From contig LM994670.1 in NCBI GenBank assembly GCA_000753455.2, positions 3,345,250-3,409,249 of the forward strand: a stretch of 64,000 nucleotides of DNA. Direction: 5' to 3'. The stretch comes from Clostridium jeddahitimonense. Its GTDB lineage: Bacteria; Bacillota; Clostridia; Clostridiales; Clostridiaceae. A model generated the notes under the pieces. The model saw only the letters and a program-made list of their open reading frames with translations, did no database searches and was not told the DNA's origin. Both the position numbers and the translations under genes were made by a program. Below are positions 44,223 to 54,578 of the stretch, piece by piece (position 1 is the stretch's first letter; every line of letters begins with the position of its first letter).

Positions 44223-45620
44223 CTAATACCTATTGTAATTGTTAAAGTTATTACTTAAAACAACTATATATCCTAAGAATATCCAATAAGCTGTTGCTAT
44301 AAACGAGTTTTGATAAAAAATTTCGGTTAAAAACATTGCTGCGATTAATAAAGATACAACCATTAATGAAATGATACTATATACATAATAATTTGAATTA
44401 TACCTATATTTTCCAAAAAATATACTAATAGCTTTAACTCCTATTATAGCTATAAATATAAACATTATAACTAGAGCTACTACTCCACCAGATAAAAGCA
44501 TATGAATAAATCCATTATGTACATATTGCACTTCTAAGGAAGACCCCGGAGTTAATTCTGCTGCCTTTATAGGAATATTTCTATCTCCAAAGCCGAATAC
44601 TGGAGAAAATTTACTTAATCTAAACCCATCTTTCCATAATGTTAATCTTCCATTTGAAGTTGTTGCATCTGGTCTTTCAACAGTTACATTACCAGAATGC
44701 TCTCCACTTTGTATTCCTGTTGTTTGATTTAAATATTGTTGTGTCTTTACTGTTGTCTTTGGTATATAGCTCAATAATCTTCTGCTTCCATCAAAGCTTG
44801 CTACAGTACCTATTGTTATAATAAATCCAAGTACTAAAGAAATAATAACTCTTATAATGTTATTTCTTAAACTATTTTTTAAGATAAAATCAAATAATAA
44901 ATATCCTAACCCTATTAAAACAAATATTAAAGCTATTTCTCCGCCTCTTGATCCTGTTAATATGATAAATATATATTGAATAATTATACTTATAGTTAAG
45001 AAAACTTTATTTAAAGCCTTTCTTTGAACTATTAACACTAATGAAAGCATTAATGCAACTAAGGCTACACTACTTGCTTGGTTGGGGTCAACGTATATTC
45101 CCCATAATCTAGCTGCGTAATATCCTTGTGGAATAAGCTTTCCATCTACTCTTTCTACAAAGTATGAAATATCTAATGAAAACATTAATATTGATAAAAG
45201 TGAAATAATAAAAATAACTATTACTAATACTTTAGATATTTTATTAATATCTTTATAAGCTTTTTTATCATTATCTGAGTATTCACTTAAAAATAATACT
45301 AGAGTCATTATAGCTCCCCATATTAATGTCTTAGTGTTTCCTATTAAATTTAAATTTCTATTTAATATTATAGTTACTACATAAGAAGCTAAAAAAGCGT
45401 AAATCAAGTACATCAATATATTTGGTACATTTGCTTTTTCAATAAATAAATTTCTTATTAGCAATAATCCTCCCCATAATAATATTACAGGTGATAGGTA
45501 TCCTGTATATCTTTGACCAAAGCTAAAATTATGCACTAGTGCCCACAATAAAAAGAAAATTTTAAAATAAACACTATCTCTTAATATTCCTATGTTAAAA
45601 ATATTTCTAACTTTATTCAT
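44223..45620 (-). CDS. O-antigen ligase/polymerase-like membrane protein, minus strand
   Basis: A 465-residue protein with about twelve membrane segments, a long outer loop (about 305-370) with GFGDRNIP and EVQYVHNGFIHMLLSGG, the pattern of Wzy/WaaL proteins. It sits between two GT2 genes in a typical Wzx/Wzy-like cluster and probably polymerises the repeat unit. The start ATG follows AGAGGAG. Confidence 0.8.
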   Translation of the reverse strand: MNKVRNIFNIGILRDSVYFKIFFLLWALVHNFSFGQRYTGYLSPVILLWGGLLLIRNLFIEKANVPNILMYLIYAFLASYVVTIILNRNLNLIGNTKTLIWGAIMTLVLFLSEYSDNDKKAYKDINKISKVLVIVIFIISLLSILMFSLDISYFVERVDGKLIPQGYYAARLWGIYVDPNQASSVALVALMLSLVLIVQRKALNKVFLTISIIIQYIFIILTGSRGGEIALIFVLIGLGYLLFDFILKNSLRNNIIRVIISLVLGFIITIGTVASFDGSRRLLSYIPKTTVKTQQYLNQTTGIQSGEHSGNVTVERPDATTSNGRLTLWKDGFRLSKFSPVFGFGDRNIPIKAAELTPGSSLEVQYVHNGFIHMLLSGGVVALVIMFIFIAIIGVKAISIFFGKYRYNSNYYVYSIISLMVVSLLIAAMFLTEIFYQNSFIATAYWIFLGYIVVLSNNFNNYNRY

Positions 45621-45642
45621 AAGTTTAATCTCCTCTTTAGAC

Positions 45643-46662
45643 TTACCTATATATTAAATTTCTATATTTTACCTTTATTGTATACATTATCTTACTTATC
45701 AATAATACTATTGATGGATACTTTAAAGTTAATTTAAGAATCCTTTGCACTAATCCTAGGTTATTTGTACCTTTAATAATATTATCATATTTAACTATTG
45801 CTTCTTTTAAATACTTTATCTTTTCTTTATATGTCAAATTACATCCTGAATTATGCAAATCTATAAAACACGAATACATCCATTTTATAAATAAATTATT
45901 TAAATCTCTATATTCATCTTTACTCAATCTTGAAAGCTTAAAATATTCCTCGCTTTTTTTATACATTAAATACATCAAGTCTAACTTATTTTCTCTAAAC
46001 TTAAATGTAAGATTGTTCTCAATCTTCATCCAGTAGTGATAATAACATTTATCACTAAAAATAACCTTATTACAAAATTTTAAATACATTAAATTAAAAA
46101 GAAAATCTTCTCCTAAATCTATGCTTTTATCCATAAATATATTATTCTCTATTATTATATTTCTTTTATATAGCTTATTAATAGGTGAATTTATATATGT
46201 TCCACCCATTCTAGCTAATACATTAAGTGCAATATCCTTCTTATTTTCAGCTTCAAAATACTCAAATGTTTGTGTACTAGTACTTATTTTACTATCTTGT
46301 TCTATATCTAAATATAATCCTGTCATTACACAATCAGCATTACTATCTTCTAGAAGCTTTAATGTATCTTTAAGCATATCTTTGTCTATAAAATCATCAG
46401 AATCAACAAACTGAATATATTCACCTTTTGCAGCTTTAATTCCTATATTTCTAGTTTCTGATACCCCATTATTATTATTGTCTATAAAAACTATTCTATT
46501 ATCCTCATAGTTTTTTATGATTTCTGAACTTCTATCATTAGATCCATCATTTATTAGTATAAGTTCAAAATTAGAAAAGCTTTGATTTAAAATGCTATCT
46601 ATACATCTACCTATATAATTTTCAGTATTATAAACTGGCACTATCACACTTATCTTTGGCAC
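45643..46662 (-). CDS. Family 2 glycosyltransferase
   Basis: A 339-residue GT2 enzyme, GTG start behind GGGGTGAG. Visible: PKISVIVPVYNTENYIGRCIDS, LINDGSNDRSSEI and FVDSDDFIDKD. The C-terminal half is helical and ends in a basic membrane-interface region. It probably adds a sugar to the same glycan as its neighbours. Confidence 0.85.
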   Translation of the reverse strand: MPKISVIVPVYNTENYIGRCIDSILNQSFSNFELILINDGSNDRSSEIIKNYEDNRIVFIDNNNNGVSETRNIGIKAAKGEYIQFVDSDDFIDKDMLKDTLKLLEDSNADCVMTGLYLDIEQDSKISTSTQTFEYFEAENKKDIALNVLARMGGTYINSPINKLYKRNIIIENNIFMDKSIDLGEDFLFNLMYLKFCNKVIFSDKCYYHYWMKIENNLTFKFRENKLDLMYLMYKKSEEYFKLSRLSKDEYRDLNNLFIKWMYSCFIDLHNSGCNLTYKEKIKYLKEAIVKYDNIIKGTNNLGLVQRILKLTLKYPSIVLLISKIMYTIKVKYRNLIYR

Positions 46663-46697
46663 TCTACTCTCACCCCATATAAAATATAATTAATTAT

Positions 46698-48116
46698 TTA
46701 CTTTTTATTTAAATCAAAGTTTTTTATATTTTTTATTACTAAATATCCTGCTACCCCTAAAATAATAAATATTATTATCCATCTTACAAATAGATTATTA
46801 ATAGATACATACGTAATAAGACTCGCTAAAGCTACTGACCCTATTCCTATTAAATTAAATTTAAATGGATAATCTGTATGCTTATACTTTATTTTTACTA
46901 ATGCAAAATGCATGAAGAATAATACTATATATGCACATAATGTAGAAGCTGCAGCTGCATACATTCCATATTTAGGTATGAATAACCAATTTATTAATAT
47001 ATTTATTATAGCAGCAGTTATAGTTCCAATTGCTATAAATTTAGTTTGCTTTATATAAAACTGATAATTTGCTGGAAATGTATATAAAAATACAAAGTAA
47101 TATCCTGCTATTATTATAGGTAATAATGGTATACCACTCCAGTATGTCTTAGGCGAAAATAATTTTACTAATTCTGGAACACCTAAAATAAACATAACTG
47201 TTAAAGCTGTAAATACAGATATATAAATTGCAGATACTCTCTTCATCTCTTTTTTATTCCCAGATTTTAAAGTATCATAATACCAAGGTAGCCATGCACT
47301 ATTAAGCGCTAACTGTATTGTATTTATCAAAGCCCCAATAGTATATGTAAATCCATATATACCTACAACAGCATCTGTAGTAACCTTTTGAAGCATCAAT
47401 TTATCTGCCTGATTTAATATTAAATGAGATAAATTATGAAATATTAAAGGCAATGCTATTGGTAAACAGAACTTCCAATGCTTTAAACTAACAAATCTCT
47501 TACCTTTTCTCATAATTCCTATATAAAGGATTACTCCAACTGACACAGTTGCAATTGCACCACCATAGATTCTTCCTGAATACTTATCACTATTCATTGA
47601 AAGTATTAAAACAATCGACAAAACAATATTTATTACTGTAGTAATTGCTGAAGTGAATAGATATGCTTTATGATTTCTTTCAAAAGTAAATACTGAAGTT
47701 ACAAAACTTATTACAAACGAGAAAAAACTTTCAAATAATAAAACTATTATTATAGGTACACTCAATCCTAATAATGATTCTAGTCCATTTCTAAATATTA
47801 AAGTAGCTATTCCAATTACAGAAAAGCTAATAGTACTTAAAAATAACGTACTAGATAAATATTCTTTATATTCTTCTTCATCTAAATTAGCTTTTGCACT
47901 TCCTATTGTCCCATTTATTCCTATACCTATTACTATTGCAAATATAGCACTCCATGTTGAATAAATGGTAATTATACCAAATTCATTTGTTGTTAATAAA
48001 TTCGTAAATATTGGTGTTGTAAAGAAATTTACACCTTTTAAAATAAATGTACCTATTGTGTACCATATAGCTGAGTTTAACAACGTGTTACCTTTTAGCC
48101 ATTCTTTTACTCTCAT
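46698..48116 (-). CDS. Oligosaccharide flippase (Wzx-like)
   Basis: A 472-residue protein with about fourteen membrane helices, of the MOP/polysaccharide export family (LLNSAIWYTIGTFILKGVN at the N terminus). It would flip the lipid-linked repeat unit to the outer face. RBS TTAGGAGAG. It lies 35 bases before the next GT2 gene. A second flippase starts at the right edge of the window. Confidence 0.88.
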   Translation of the reverse strand: MRVKEWLKGNTLLNSAIWYTIGTFILKGVNFFTTPIFTNLLTTNEFGIITIYSTWSAIFAIVIGIGINGTIGSAKANLDEEEYKEYLSSTLFLSTISFSVIGIATLIFRNGLESLLGLSVPIIIVLLFESFFSFVISFVTSVFTFERNHKAYLFTSAITTVINIVLSIVLILSMNSDKYSGRIYGGAIATVSVGVILYIGIMRKGKRFVSLKHWKFCLPIALPLIFHNLSHLILNQADKLMLQKVTTDAVVGIYGFTYTIGALINTIQLALNSAWLPWYYDTLKSGNKKEMKRVSAIYISVFTALTVMFILGVPELVKLFSPKTYWSGIPLLPIIIAGYYFVFLYTFPANYQFYIKQTKFIAIGTITAAIINILINWLFIPKYGMYAAAASTLCAYIVLFFMHFALVKIKYKHTDYPFKFNLIGIGSVALASLITYVSINNLFVRWIIIFIILGVAGYLVIKNIKNFDLNKK

Positions 48117-48144
48117 TTTTACTCTCCTAATTTTATCTTAAATA

Positions 48145-48177
48145 AGAGGCTGTTGCAAAATTTAGTGCACAGCCTCT
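48145..48177 (-). terminator. Terminator between tagD and the flippase gene
   Basis: AGAGGCTGT (48145-48153) and ACAGCCTCT (48169-48177) are exact complements with TGC/GCA inside. The T run on the minus side is weak. Confidence 0.55.
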
Positions 48178-48297
48178 CTTTTACTTTTATTAATTACAAT
48201 CTATATACATTAAAATTCAAACTTAATTATTATAACTTTAGTAGCACTATAACTTTAGATAATAATATTATTCCTTAAGTATGTATAACTTATTATA

Positions 48298-48699
48298 TTA
48301 TTTTAAAATTCCCTGCTTCTTTAACTCAGCTTTTATCTGAGTCGTTGAAATCCCTTCCGTTCTTGGAAGATATACAACTTCACAGTAATCCTTTAAAAAG
48401 TCAAACTTTCCTTCCCAGTCATCTCCCATAACAAATACATCTATATTATGCTCTTTTACATCCTCTATCTTCTGTTCCCAAGTATTTTCCGGAATTACTT
48501 CATCTACGTATCTTATAGCTTCAACCATAAGTTTTCTTTCTTCATAACTAAAATAAGCCTTTTTATTTTTAAGCTTATTAAACTCATCACTTGAAATCGC
48601 AACTACTAAATAATCACCTAATTCTCTAGCTCTTTTTAATATATTTATATGACCATAGTGTAATAAATCAAAAGTACCGTAAGTTATAACCTTTTTCAT
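48298..48699 (-). CDS. tagD: Glycerol-3-phosphate cytidylyltransferase
   Basis: A 133-residue cytidylyltransferase with the class motif TYGTFDLLHYGHINIL (HxGH) and the RTEGISTTQI signature. It makes CDP-glycerol, the donor for poly(glycerol-phosphate) teichoic acid. The CDP-glycerol glycerophosphotransferase gene lies directly upstream (41 bases). RBS AGAGGTG precedes the ATG. Confidence 0.95.
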   Translation of the reverse strand: MKKVITYGTFDLLHYGHINILKRARELGDYLVVAISSDEFNKLKNKKAYFSYEERKLMVEAIRYVDEVIPENTWEQKIEDVKEHNIDVFVMGDDWEGKFDFLKDYCEVVYLPRTEGISTTQIKAELKKQGILK

Positions 48700-48739
48700 C
48701 TAGTTAACACCTCTTTATTTTTTTATTATGTAAATAACC

Positions 48740-49951
48740 TTACATATTATTTTCTATCCAATCTACTACTCTGCTACTTGCATTTCCATCATCTACGCAA
48801 CCTTGCTCTTTTAAAAATTTATCAACCTGATCTAAATATCTTTCTTTATCAAAACTTTCGATATTTCTAATCATTTCTTCTGTTGACTTCGAAATTACGA
48901 AAGGTAATTTTTTTAATTCAAAATAAAAGCCTCTATCATCGCTATAATTCTTTATATCACTAGCATATATAAAACAAGGCTTTTTAGTTAACATAAAATC
49001 AAACATAGATGAAGAGTAGTCAGTTATTAATATATCTGTAGCAACTAATAACTCCTGCATATCAGGATAAAACGATGCATTTAAAACATTTTCAGAGTTG
49101 AAATTTAATTCTGTAGACTTATGAAAAACATTTGGATGTAATCTTATTAACATAACATATTCTTCTGAAAATCTTTCATTAAATTCTTGTATACATTTTT
49201 CATAATCAAATTTATAAACGTCTAAATTATTATCTTTTCTAAATGTAGGTGCATACATAACAATTTTTTTGTTAATATCAATATTAAAGAAATCCTTAAC
49301 TTTATCTGTTGTTTCTTTAACATTATTAAATAATAAGTCATTTCTTGGCACTCCACACTCTAAAACTTCTCCATCATACCAAAAAGCATTTTCATACATA
49401 TTCGTGTTAAACTTAGAATTAGATATAAAAACATCTGCATTTTCAGAATCTTTTTTTGCAAACTTTACATAACTCTTATTTAACGCATTCTCGGCATCTT
49501 TTTCTATTTTTTTAAGAGCTATTCCTCCATGCCAAGTTTGAATATATAATTGTTTTTTCCTTTTTCTAGTATAGTAGTTTTTTCTTGAGTTATCAATCCA
49601 TATTCTAGCTGTAGCTAACTCCTTAATAGCTTTAAAACTTCCATACTTAACCAATCTTATACTTCCAGGAAATTCTTCATTTTTCTCCATATTACTCACA
49701 AGCCAAACTATATCATAATCAAGTTTTCTTTTTATGCATTCCATTGCTATATACTTAGCATTATCAGAAAACCCTCTTCCATAATAATTACAAATAACTA
49801 TCTTATTTTCATTTATTGGATGTATTGAATACATTATCCAACAAATTCTATTTATTGTATTATCATATGCCCATTTAGAGCCATCAATTATCATTTCAGC
49901 AATTTTAGAAATTCCTTTATTCCTCTTTATGATGTTTTTCAGCTTACTCAT
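48740..49951 (-). CDS. CDP-glycerol glycerophosphotransferase, TagB/TagF type
   Basis: A 403-residue peripheral membrane enzyme. Typical features: IWIDNSRKNYYTRKRKKQ, QTWHGGIALKKI, then YAPTFRKD and LIRLHPNV in the C-terminal half and DILITDYSSSMFDF. It transfers glycerol phosphate from CDP-glycerol to a lipid-linked acceptor. At about 400 residues it is nearer to TagB-type primases than to the longer TagF polymerases, but it could do either. RBS AGGAGGAG. Confidence 0.85.
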   Translation of the reverse strand: MSKLKNIIKRNKGISKIAEMIIDGSKWAYDNTINRICWIMYSIHPINENKIVICNYYGRGFSDNAKYIAMECIKRKLDYDIVWLVSNMEKNEEFPGSIRLVKYGSFKAIKELATARIWIDNSRKNYYTRKRKKQLYIQTWHGGIALKKIEKDAENALNKSYVKFAKKDSENADVFISNSKFNTNMYENAFWYDGEVLECGVPRNDLLFNNVKETTDKVKDFFNIDINKKIVMYAPTFRKDNNLDVYKFDYEKCIQEFNERFSEEYVMLIRLHPNVFHKSTELNFNSENVLNASFYPDMQELLVATDILITDYSSSMFDFMLTKKPCFIYASDIKNYSDDRGFYFELKKLPFVISKSTEEMIRNIESFDKERYLDQVDKFLKEQGCVDDGNASSRVVDWIENNM

Positions 49952-50093
49952 CTCACTCCTCCTAGAGCTGTCTGTTTACCCTATTATCTGTAAACATACC
50001 AATATTAATTTATTATACGTTTAAGCTATAACTATTGTCAAGAAATCTCAATTATTGTGAATTCTATCCTAACATTGAGTAGTATAATTATAA

Positions 50094-50130
50094 AAAGCCT
50101 AGAGAGTTTTATCAACTATCTCTAAGCTTT
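50094..50130 (-). terminator. Terminator after gtrA
   Basis: AAAGC-TAGAGA (50094-50105) and TCTCTA-GCTTT (50119-50130) pair with one mismatch; weak T run. The gap 49952-50181 holds no gene. Confidence 0.5.
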
Positions 50131-50181
50131 AAATATTATGATTAAATCTATGCTCCGAATAAACTTAACGTTTAATTTATA

Positions 50182-50577
50182 TTATTTCTTAAATACAACT
50201 TTTTTATATAAAACAAAATTCCAACAAGTAATTAATATCATTGATATAAACTTAGCTACAATACTTTTAACACCTACATTAGATAAAAGCACAATAAATT
50301 GAGAAGAAAAAGTTATATTAAAAATAAATAAACCTATATATAAAACTAAGCTCCTAATAGATCCTGTTTGCGATTTAAAAGCCCAAAATTTATTTAATAA
50401 ATAATTAATAATTGTAGAAATAATTACTGATGAAATATTTGATATAAATATATTCATTCCTATAATTTGAAAAATAGTAAATAACATCAACTCACAGAAA
50501 GCACTTGTACCTCCAATAATTATATATTTACTAAATTGAATAATGTTGCTTTTACTTTCAATAATCTTTTTTAACAT
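50182..50577 (-). CDS. GtrA-like membrane protein
   Basis: A 131-residue protein with four membrane segments (FSKYIIIGGTSAFCELMLF at the start). GtrA-type proteins flip lipid-linked glucose or similar sugars. The following genes GtrB-like and GtrII-like make a three-part glucosylation cassette. RBS GGAGAG. Confidence 0.82.
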   Translation of the reverse strand: MLKKIIESKSNIIQFSKYIIIGGTSAFCELMLFTIFQIIGMNIFISNISSVIISTIINYLLNKFWAFKSQTGSIRSLVLYIGLFIFNITFSSQFIVLLSNVGVKSIVAKFISMILITCWNFVLYKKVVFKK

Positions 50578-50649
50578 TTTACTCTCTCCCTATTTATCGT
50601 ATAAGTTATATCAACCTTAAACTTTCCTAACAATACAAATTTTATATTA

Positions 50650-51576
50650 TTAATCTAAACTACTTTTAACTATATATATTGGTCTATTCTTAGTTTCAGT
50701 AAAAGTTCTAGCAACATATTGCCCTAATATTCCCATGAAAAACATTTGTAGTCCAGATGTCAATAATATTACACATATAAGCGTTGGAAATCCTGCAACA
50801 GCTTCTCCAAATATAAGAGTTTTTATTACTATTATTGTCATATAAATTAAGGATATCATGCAAAGAATTATTCCAGTAAAAGATGAAATTTTTAATGGTA
50901 AATCAGAGAAAGATATTATTCCATTCAATGCATAGGTAAATAATTTCCAAAAACTCCATTTAGATTCACCACTATTTCTATCTTCTACTTCATATTCGAT
51001 ATAATAGGTTTTAAACCCAACCCATGAAAATATTCCTTTAGAAAACCTACAACGTTCTGGTAACTTAATAATTGAATCAACAACATTTCTTCTAAGAGTT
51101 CTAAAATCACTTGCTGATTTTACAAACTCAATTTCTGAAATACGATTAATTAAATTATAAAAACTATTCTTAAAAAATGTTAGTACTTTACCTTCTTTAC
51201 GCATTTGTTGATACGCTGCAACCATATCATAATCTTGATTGCTTTCTAAAAATTCAATCATTTTTATTAAATATTTGGGGTTTTGTTGTAAATCTGCATC
51301 TATTATACTTACATAATCACCAACACTTTTTTTCAATCCTGCTAATAATGCTGCTTCCTTACCAAAATTTCTTGAAAAATTAATAACCCTAACATGTTTT
51401 TTATCTTCATTATAAATCTGTTCTAATTTATGAAATGTATTATCTGAACTTCCATCATTAATAAATATTAATTCTATGTTATCCCAAAAATTTATCATTG
51501 TTTTCTTAATAGTATTATAAAAAATATCTAAATTACTTTCCTCATTAAAGCAAGGAATCACTATAGATATAACCAC
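50650..51576 (-). CDS. GtrB-like bactoprenol glucosyltransferase
   Basis: About 308 residues: GT2 domain (VIPCFNEESNL, INDGSSDNTF, IDADLQQNP) followed by two C-terminal membrane helices (about 225-300). GtrB and DPM1-like enzymes load glucose or a similar sugar on undecaprenyl phosphate. GTG 51576 lies behind AGAGGTG; the GTG nine codons earlier has no ribosome site. It lies 72 bases before gtrA and 70 bases after the GtrII-like gene. Confidence 0.85.
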   Translation of the reverse strand: MVISIVIPCFNEESNLDIFYNTIKKTMINFWDNIELIFINDGSSDNTFHKLEQIYNEDKKHVRVINFSRNFGKEAALLAGLKKSVGDYVSIIDADLQQNPKYLIKMIEFLESNQDYDMVAAYQQMRKEGKVLTFFKNSFYNLINRISEIEFVKSASDFRTLRRNVVDSIIKLPERCRFSKGIFSWVGFKTYYIEYEVEDRNSGESKWSFWKLFTYALNGIISFSDLPLKISSFTGIILCMISLIYMTIIVIKTLIFGEAVAGFPTLICVILLTSGLQMFFMGILGQYVARTFTETKNRPIYIVKSSLD

Positions 51577-51646
51577 AATATTCACCTCTTTTTTCAAAAC
51601 CACTAAATTATTAATTAGTTAAGTTATACTAATTCAAGCTTGTTTT

Positions 51647-53227
51647 TTATTCAAGTCTTACAAATATTTTATCATTTATAATTTTTATTGAATTATCATT
51701 AGGATACTTATCCATTTCTTCTATAAACTCTTTATTTTCTATGTAAATTTCACTATTAGTATCAATTTCTTCATAGGAATATCCAAGATAATTTGAAATA
51801 GTTTGAGCTCTTGAATAAGAATAAGTATTTAAATGAGAACCATTCCCACCATATCTAAATGCTAGATCAGACCACCTTGATTTAAATGTTTTATCAGAAA
51901 TTACTCTACCAACAAAATATACATCCATATCTTGATTATAATTATCTATTGATTTTATTCTAGTATACATAGTTTCATAATAATTTTCTAAAATTCTATT
52001 TTCATAATATACTGCCCTATAGTTTACATTACTTTGCCAAGAATAATTTAGTATAGCTATTAAAATAATTGTGATTCCTGAAAAGTTTAATAATTTATTA
52101 ATATAAGAAGATGCATTAATTTCTAAGTTATAATCACTAGTAATAATAGCTAAATAAAATATACAAACAAATGCCATTTGCATTAATGTATATATTCGTC
52201 CATTTGGAACTAATATAACTATAGAATCTATAGATATTGGTAATATTATTAATAATACTAATAATAATCCTATTAAACTTAAATTTTTCTTTTTAAAATT
52301 CTTTTTAGTTATAAATAAAAAATTAATAAATGTAATTATATACATACCTAGAAACGAATATCTTATTATTCTTGTTCCATTTATTTCGTTATAGTTGCTA
52401 AAAGGCATTTTAATTAATGTTTTATATATATTTTTTATTTGTTCTGGTAATAACGTTAAATCTATCTTCCCCATTTCATCTATTCCTTCATAGGAACTAA
52501 GACTTATGTTATTTGTAAATAAGAAATATTCTAAAAACAATCTATATAATATATAACCTACTAGTAGCGCTGAGAAAAATTTAATCCCCTTTAAAATTAC
52601 CTCTTTAAATGTAAATTTTTGATTTATACACATTTGTATTAGTATTATCACAAATATAGATGCAGTTAACGGATAATAACCTTGATAAATCCCTAAAGAA
52701 AATGAAAACAAAAGTGTACCTAAAAAATATCCTATAATTTTATATTTATAAATAAGGTAAATTCCTAAAATAGCAAAAAATATAGCTAATGAATAATAGC
52801 CTACTGTAAATGTAAATAACATTGTACTTGCTATTGCCGGAAAAACTACAGTAATTCCACCTATTAAAATACAATTCCATTTATTTTTTATGTCAAAAAT
52901 TTTAATTATTATACATGACGTAACTGCTAACGTTAACACAGAGAATAGTCCAATAAATATTGGTACATTATAATTCCCCCAAATTTCACCCACAAAATTT
53001 CCAAACTCTTGTAAAAACCATCTTCCACTACTTGTTCCTGTTCCATATCCCCACGGTGTCATAGCAATATTATCAAAAATATTTAAATTATTCGTGAACA
53101 AATATATATATGACAGTATTCCCCAAAATATTGATGATAAAAAACAAGCAACAGTATTTTTATTTCTTACAAAAGAATTTAATTCACAACTAAAAGATTT
53201 TATTTTTAATTCCAGTTTATTTATCAT
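51647..53227 (-). CDS. GtrII-like membrane glucosyltransferase
   Basis: A 526-residue protein with about eleven membrane helices and a C-terminal outer domain (from about 420). An early loop carries MTPWGYGTGTSSGRWFL, typical of the glucosyl transferase GtrII family. It would transfer the lipid-linked sugar made by the GtrB-like enzyme to a polymer outside. Together the three genes look like a side-chain modification module. RBS TTAGGAGGG. Confidence 0.82.
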   Translation of the reverse strand: MINKLELKIKSFSCELNSFVRNKNTVACFLSSIFWGILSYIYLFTNNLNIFDNIAMTPWGYGTGTSSGRWFLQEFGNFVGEIWGNYNVPIFIGLFSVLTLAVTSCIIIKIFDIKNKWNCILIGGITVVFPAIASTMLFTFTVGYYSLAIFFAILGIYLIYKYKIIGYFLGTLLFSFSLGIYQGYYPLTASIFVIILIQMCINQKFTFKEVILKGIKFFSALLVGYILYRLFLEYFLFTNNISLSSYEGIDEMGKIDLTLLPEQIKNIYKTLIKMPFSNYNEINGTRIIRYSFLGMYIITFINFLFITKKNFKKKNLSLIGLLLVLLIILPISIDSIVILVPNGRIYTLMQMAFVCIFYLAIITSDYNLEINASSYINKLLNFSGITIILIAILNYSWQSNVNYRAVYYENRILENYYETMYTRIKSIDNYNQDMDVYFVGRVISDKTFKSRWSDLAFRYGGNGSHLNTYSYSRAQTISNYLGYSYEEIDTNSEIYIENKEFIEEMDKYPNDNSIKIINDKIFVRLE

Positions 53228-53367
53228 TTTTCCCTCCTAAATTTAATTTTATAAACTTTTAAGTAATTTCCTTAAGCTCAATTTATAAAACAAAGGTATT
53301 TTATACCATCAACTTCCAACACTATATTACTACATATTTTTTAAAAAAACTATAAAAAAAATTACAC

Positions 53368-53412
53368 ATTTACAGATAATAAATTAAATCACCTAATTTA
53401 TTATCTGTAAAT
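53368..53412. repeat. 19-bp perfect inverted repeat upstream of the gtr cassette
   Basis: ATTTACAGATAATAAATTA (53368-53386) and its exact complement (53394-53412) with a 7-base loop AATCACC. No T run on either side. It lies between the cassette and the next glycosyltransferase. Confidence 0.6.
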
Positions 53413-53418
53413 TAAGTA

Positions 53419-53455
53419 ATCCTAGTAAATCTTTTACAAAAAGCTTTACTAGGAT
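53419..53455 (-). terminator. Possible terminator of the glycosyltransferase gene
   Basis: ATCCTAGTAAA (53419-53429) and TTTACTAGGAT (53445-53455) are exact complements. It lies 65 bases beyond the upstream gene's stop. A further weak GAAGC/GCTTC hairpin lies near 53472-53506. Confidence 0.45.
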
Positions 53456-53519
53456 GTTTAAATAATACTTTTGAAGCTTATAGAAGATGTAAAACCTTTT
53501 AGGCTTCTCTTTAAACTAA

Positions 53520-54542
53520 CTATTTTATTATTGGATAGTTAAAGTTCTTATTTTTTCTTATCCAAAACGGTAATTTTATTAATCCATATAAAGTTCCCCA
53601 TCCATATGATATATGAAGTAGAAAGAATATTATAGGTAATAATAAATATGAAAAATGCTTTTTCTCTTTTAATGTAGAGAAGATAGTATTCACTATATTA
53701 AAAGTAAAATAAACTGCTAACAATAATACTAATGGTATCGGGCTAATAACAAATGCTCCAATAGTAGTTATTATAAGTGCTAATACGAATAACAACGGAA
53801 CAAAGTGATATATGGAGAAACACTTAGGCGATACTCCCATAGTTAATCCTATCCAATACCCATTTAAATACTTTTGCTTCATCATCTTTGATAAACCATT
53901 TCTAGCATGGTGATAAGATTTTATAGTTGGATCTAATAAGAACTTATATCCTGCTTCCTTCATTCTATAATGCATTTCATTATCTTCAGTTCTAGCTAAT
54001 CTTTCATCATAGCCTCCAACTTTTTTAAAGGTCTCTCTTGAGTAAGCAGCATGTGCAAGAGTACTTACATACTCTTCAGTTTCTTGTCTTCTATAGCTTG
54101 CTATACCACTTCCAAATATAGATTTTTCAGCTATAAGAAGTGTCTTTTGCCAAGCATTATCTTCGTCTATTATGCTTATTCTATGTCCTCCAACAACTTT
54201 TTCGCCTAATGCTATTCTCTTAACATTCTTACTTATAAAATCAATTGGTAATGATGAGTGAGCGTCTACTCTTAATATTATATCTCCACTACTTTCAGCT
54301 AAAGCAATATTCCATCCACAAGGTAATATCTTCTTAGGATTATCTAATACGCTTACTTTTGAAAAACTCTTAGATGAATTTTTAAACTTCATCATTACAT
54401 CTTTTGTATTATCACTTGAATTGCTATCAACTAAAATTATCTCTATATCATTATGGTTATAATCCTGCTTTTCAAGGTCTTTCAAAAGATTTTCTAATTT
54501 ATTTCCTGCATTATATGCTACAACTATAAAAGAAACCTTCAT
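53520..54542 (-). CDS. Family 2 glycosyltransferase with membrane C terminus
   Basis: A 340-residue enzyme, GT2 domain (VSFIVVAYNAGNKLENLL, LVDSNSSDNTKD, LRVDAHSSLP) with two or three membrane helices near 240-320, like ExoA-type transferases. It probably acts early in building the repeat unit. RBS GAGGGG. It lies 36 bases downstream of the sugar transferase gene. Confidence 0.82.
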   Translation of the reverse strand: MKVSFIVVAYNAGNKLENLLKDLEKQDYNHNDIEIILVDSNSSDNTKDVMMKFKNSSKSFSKVSVLDNPKKILPCGWNIALAESSGDIILRVDAHSSLPIDFISKNVKRIALGEKVVGGHRISIIDEDNAWQKTLLIAEKSIFGSGIASYRRQETEEYVSTLAHAAYSRETFKKVGGYDERLARTEDNEMHYRMKEAGYKFLLDPTIKSYHHARNGLSKMMKQKYLNGYWIGLTMGVSPKCFSIYHFVPLLFVLALIITTIGAFVISPIPLVLLLAVYFTFNIVNTIFSTLKEKKHFSYLLLPIIFFLLHISYGWGTLYGLIKLPFWIRKNKNFNYPIIK

Positions 54543-54578
54543 CTATTTTTCCCCTCTCTACTAACTATCTGCTGTATT

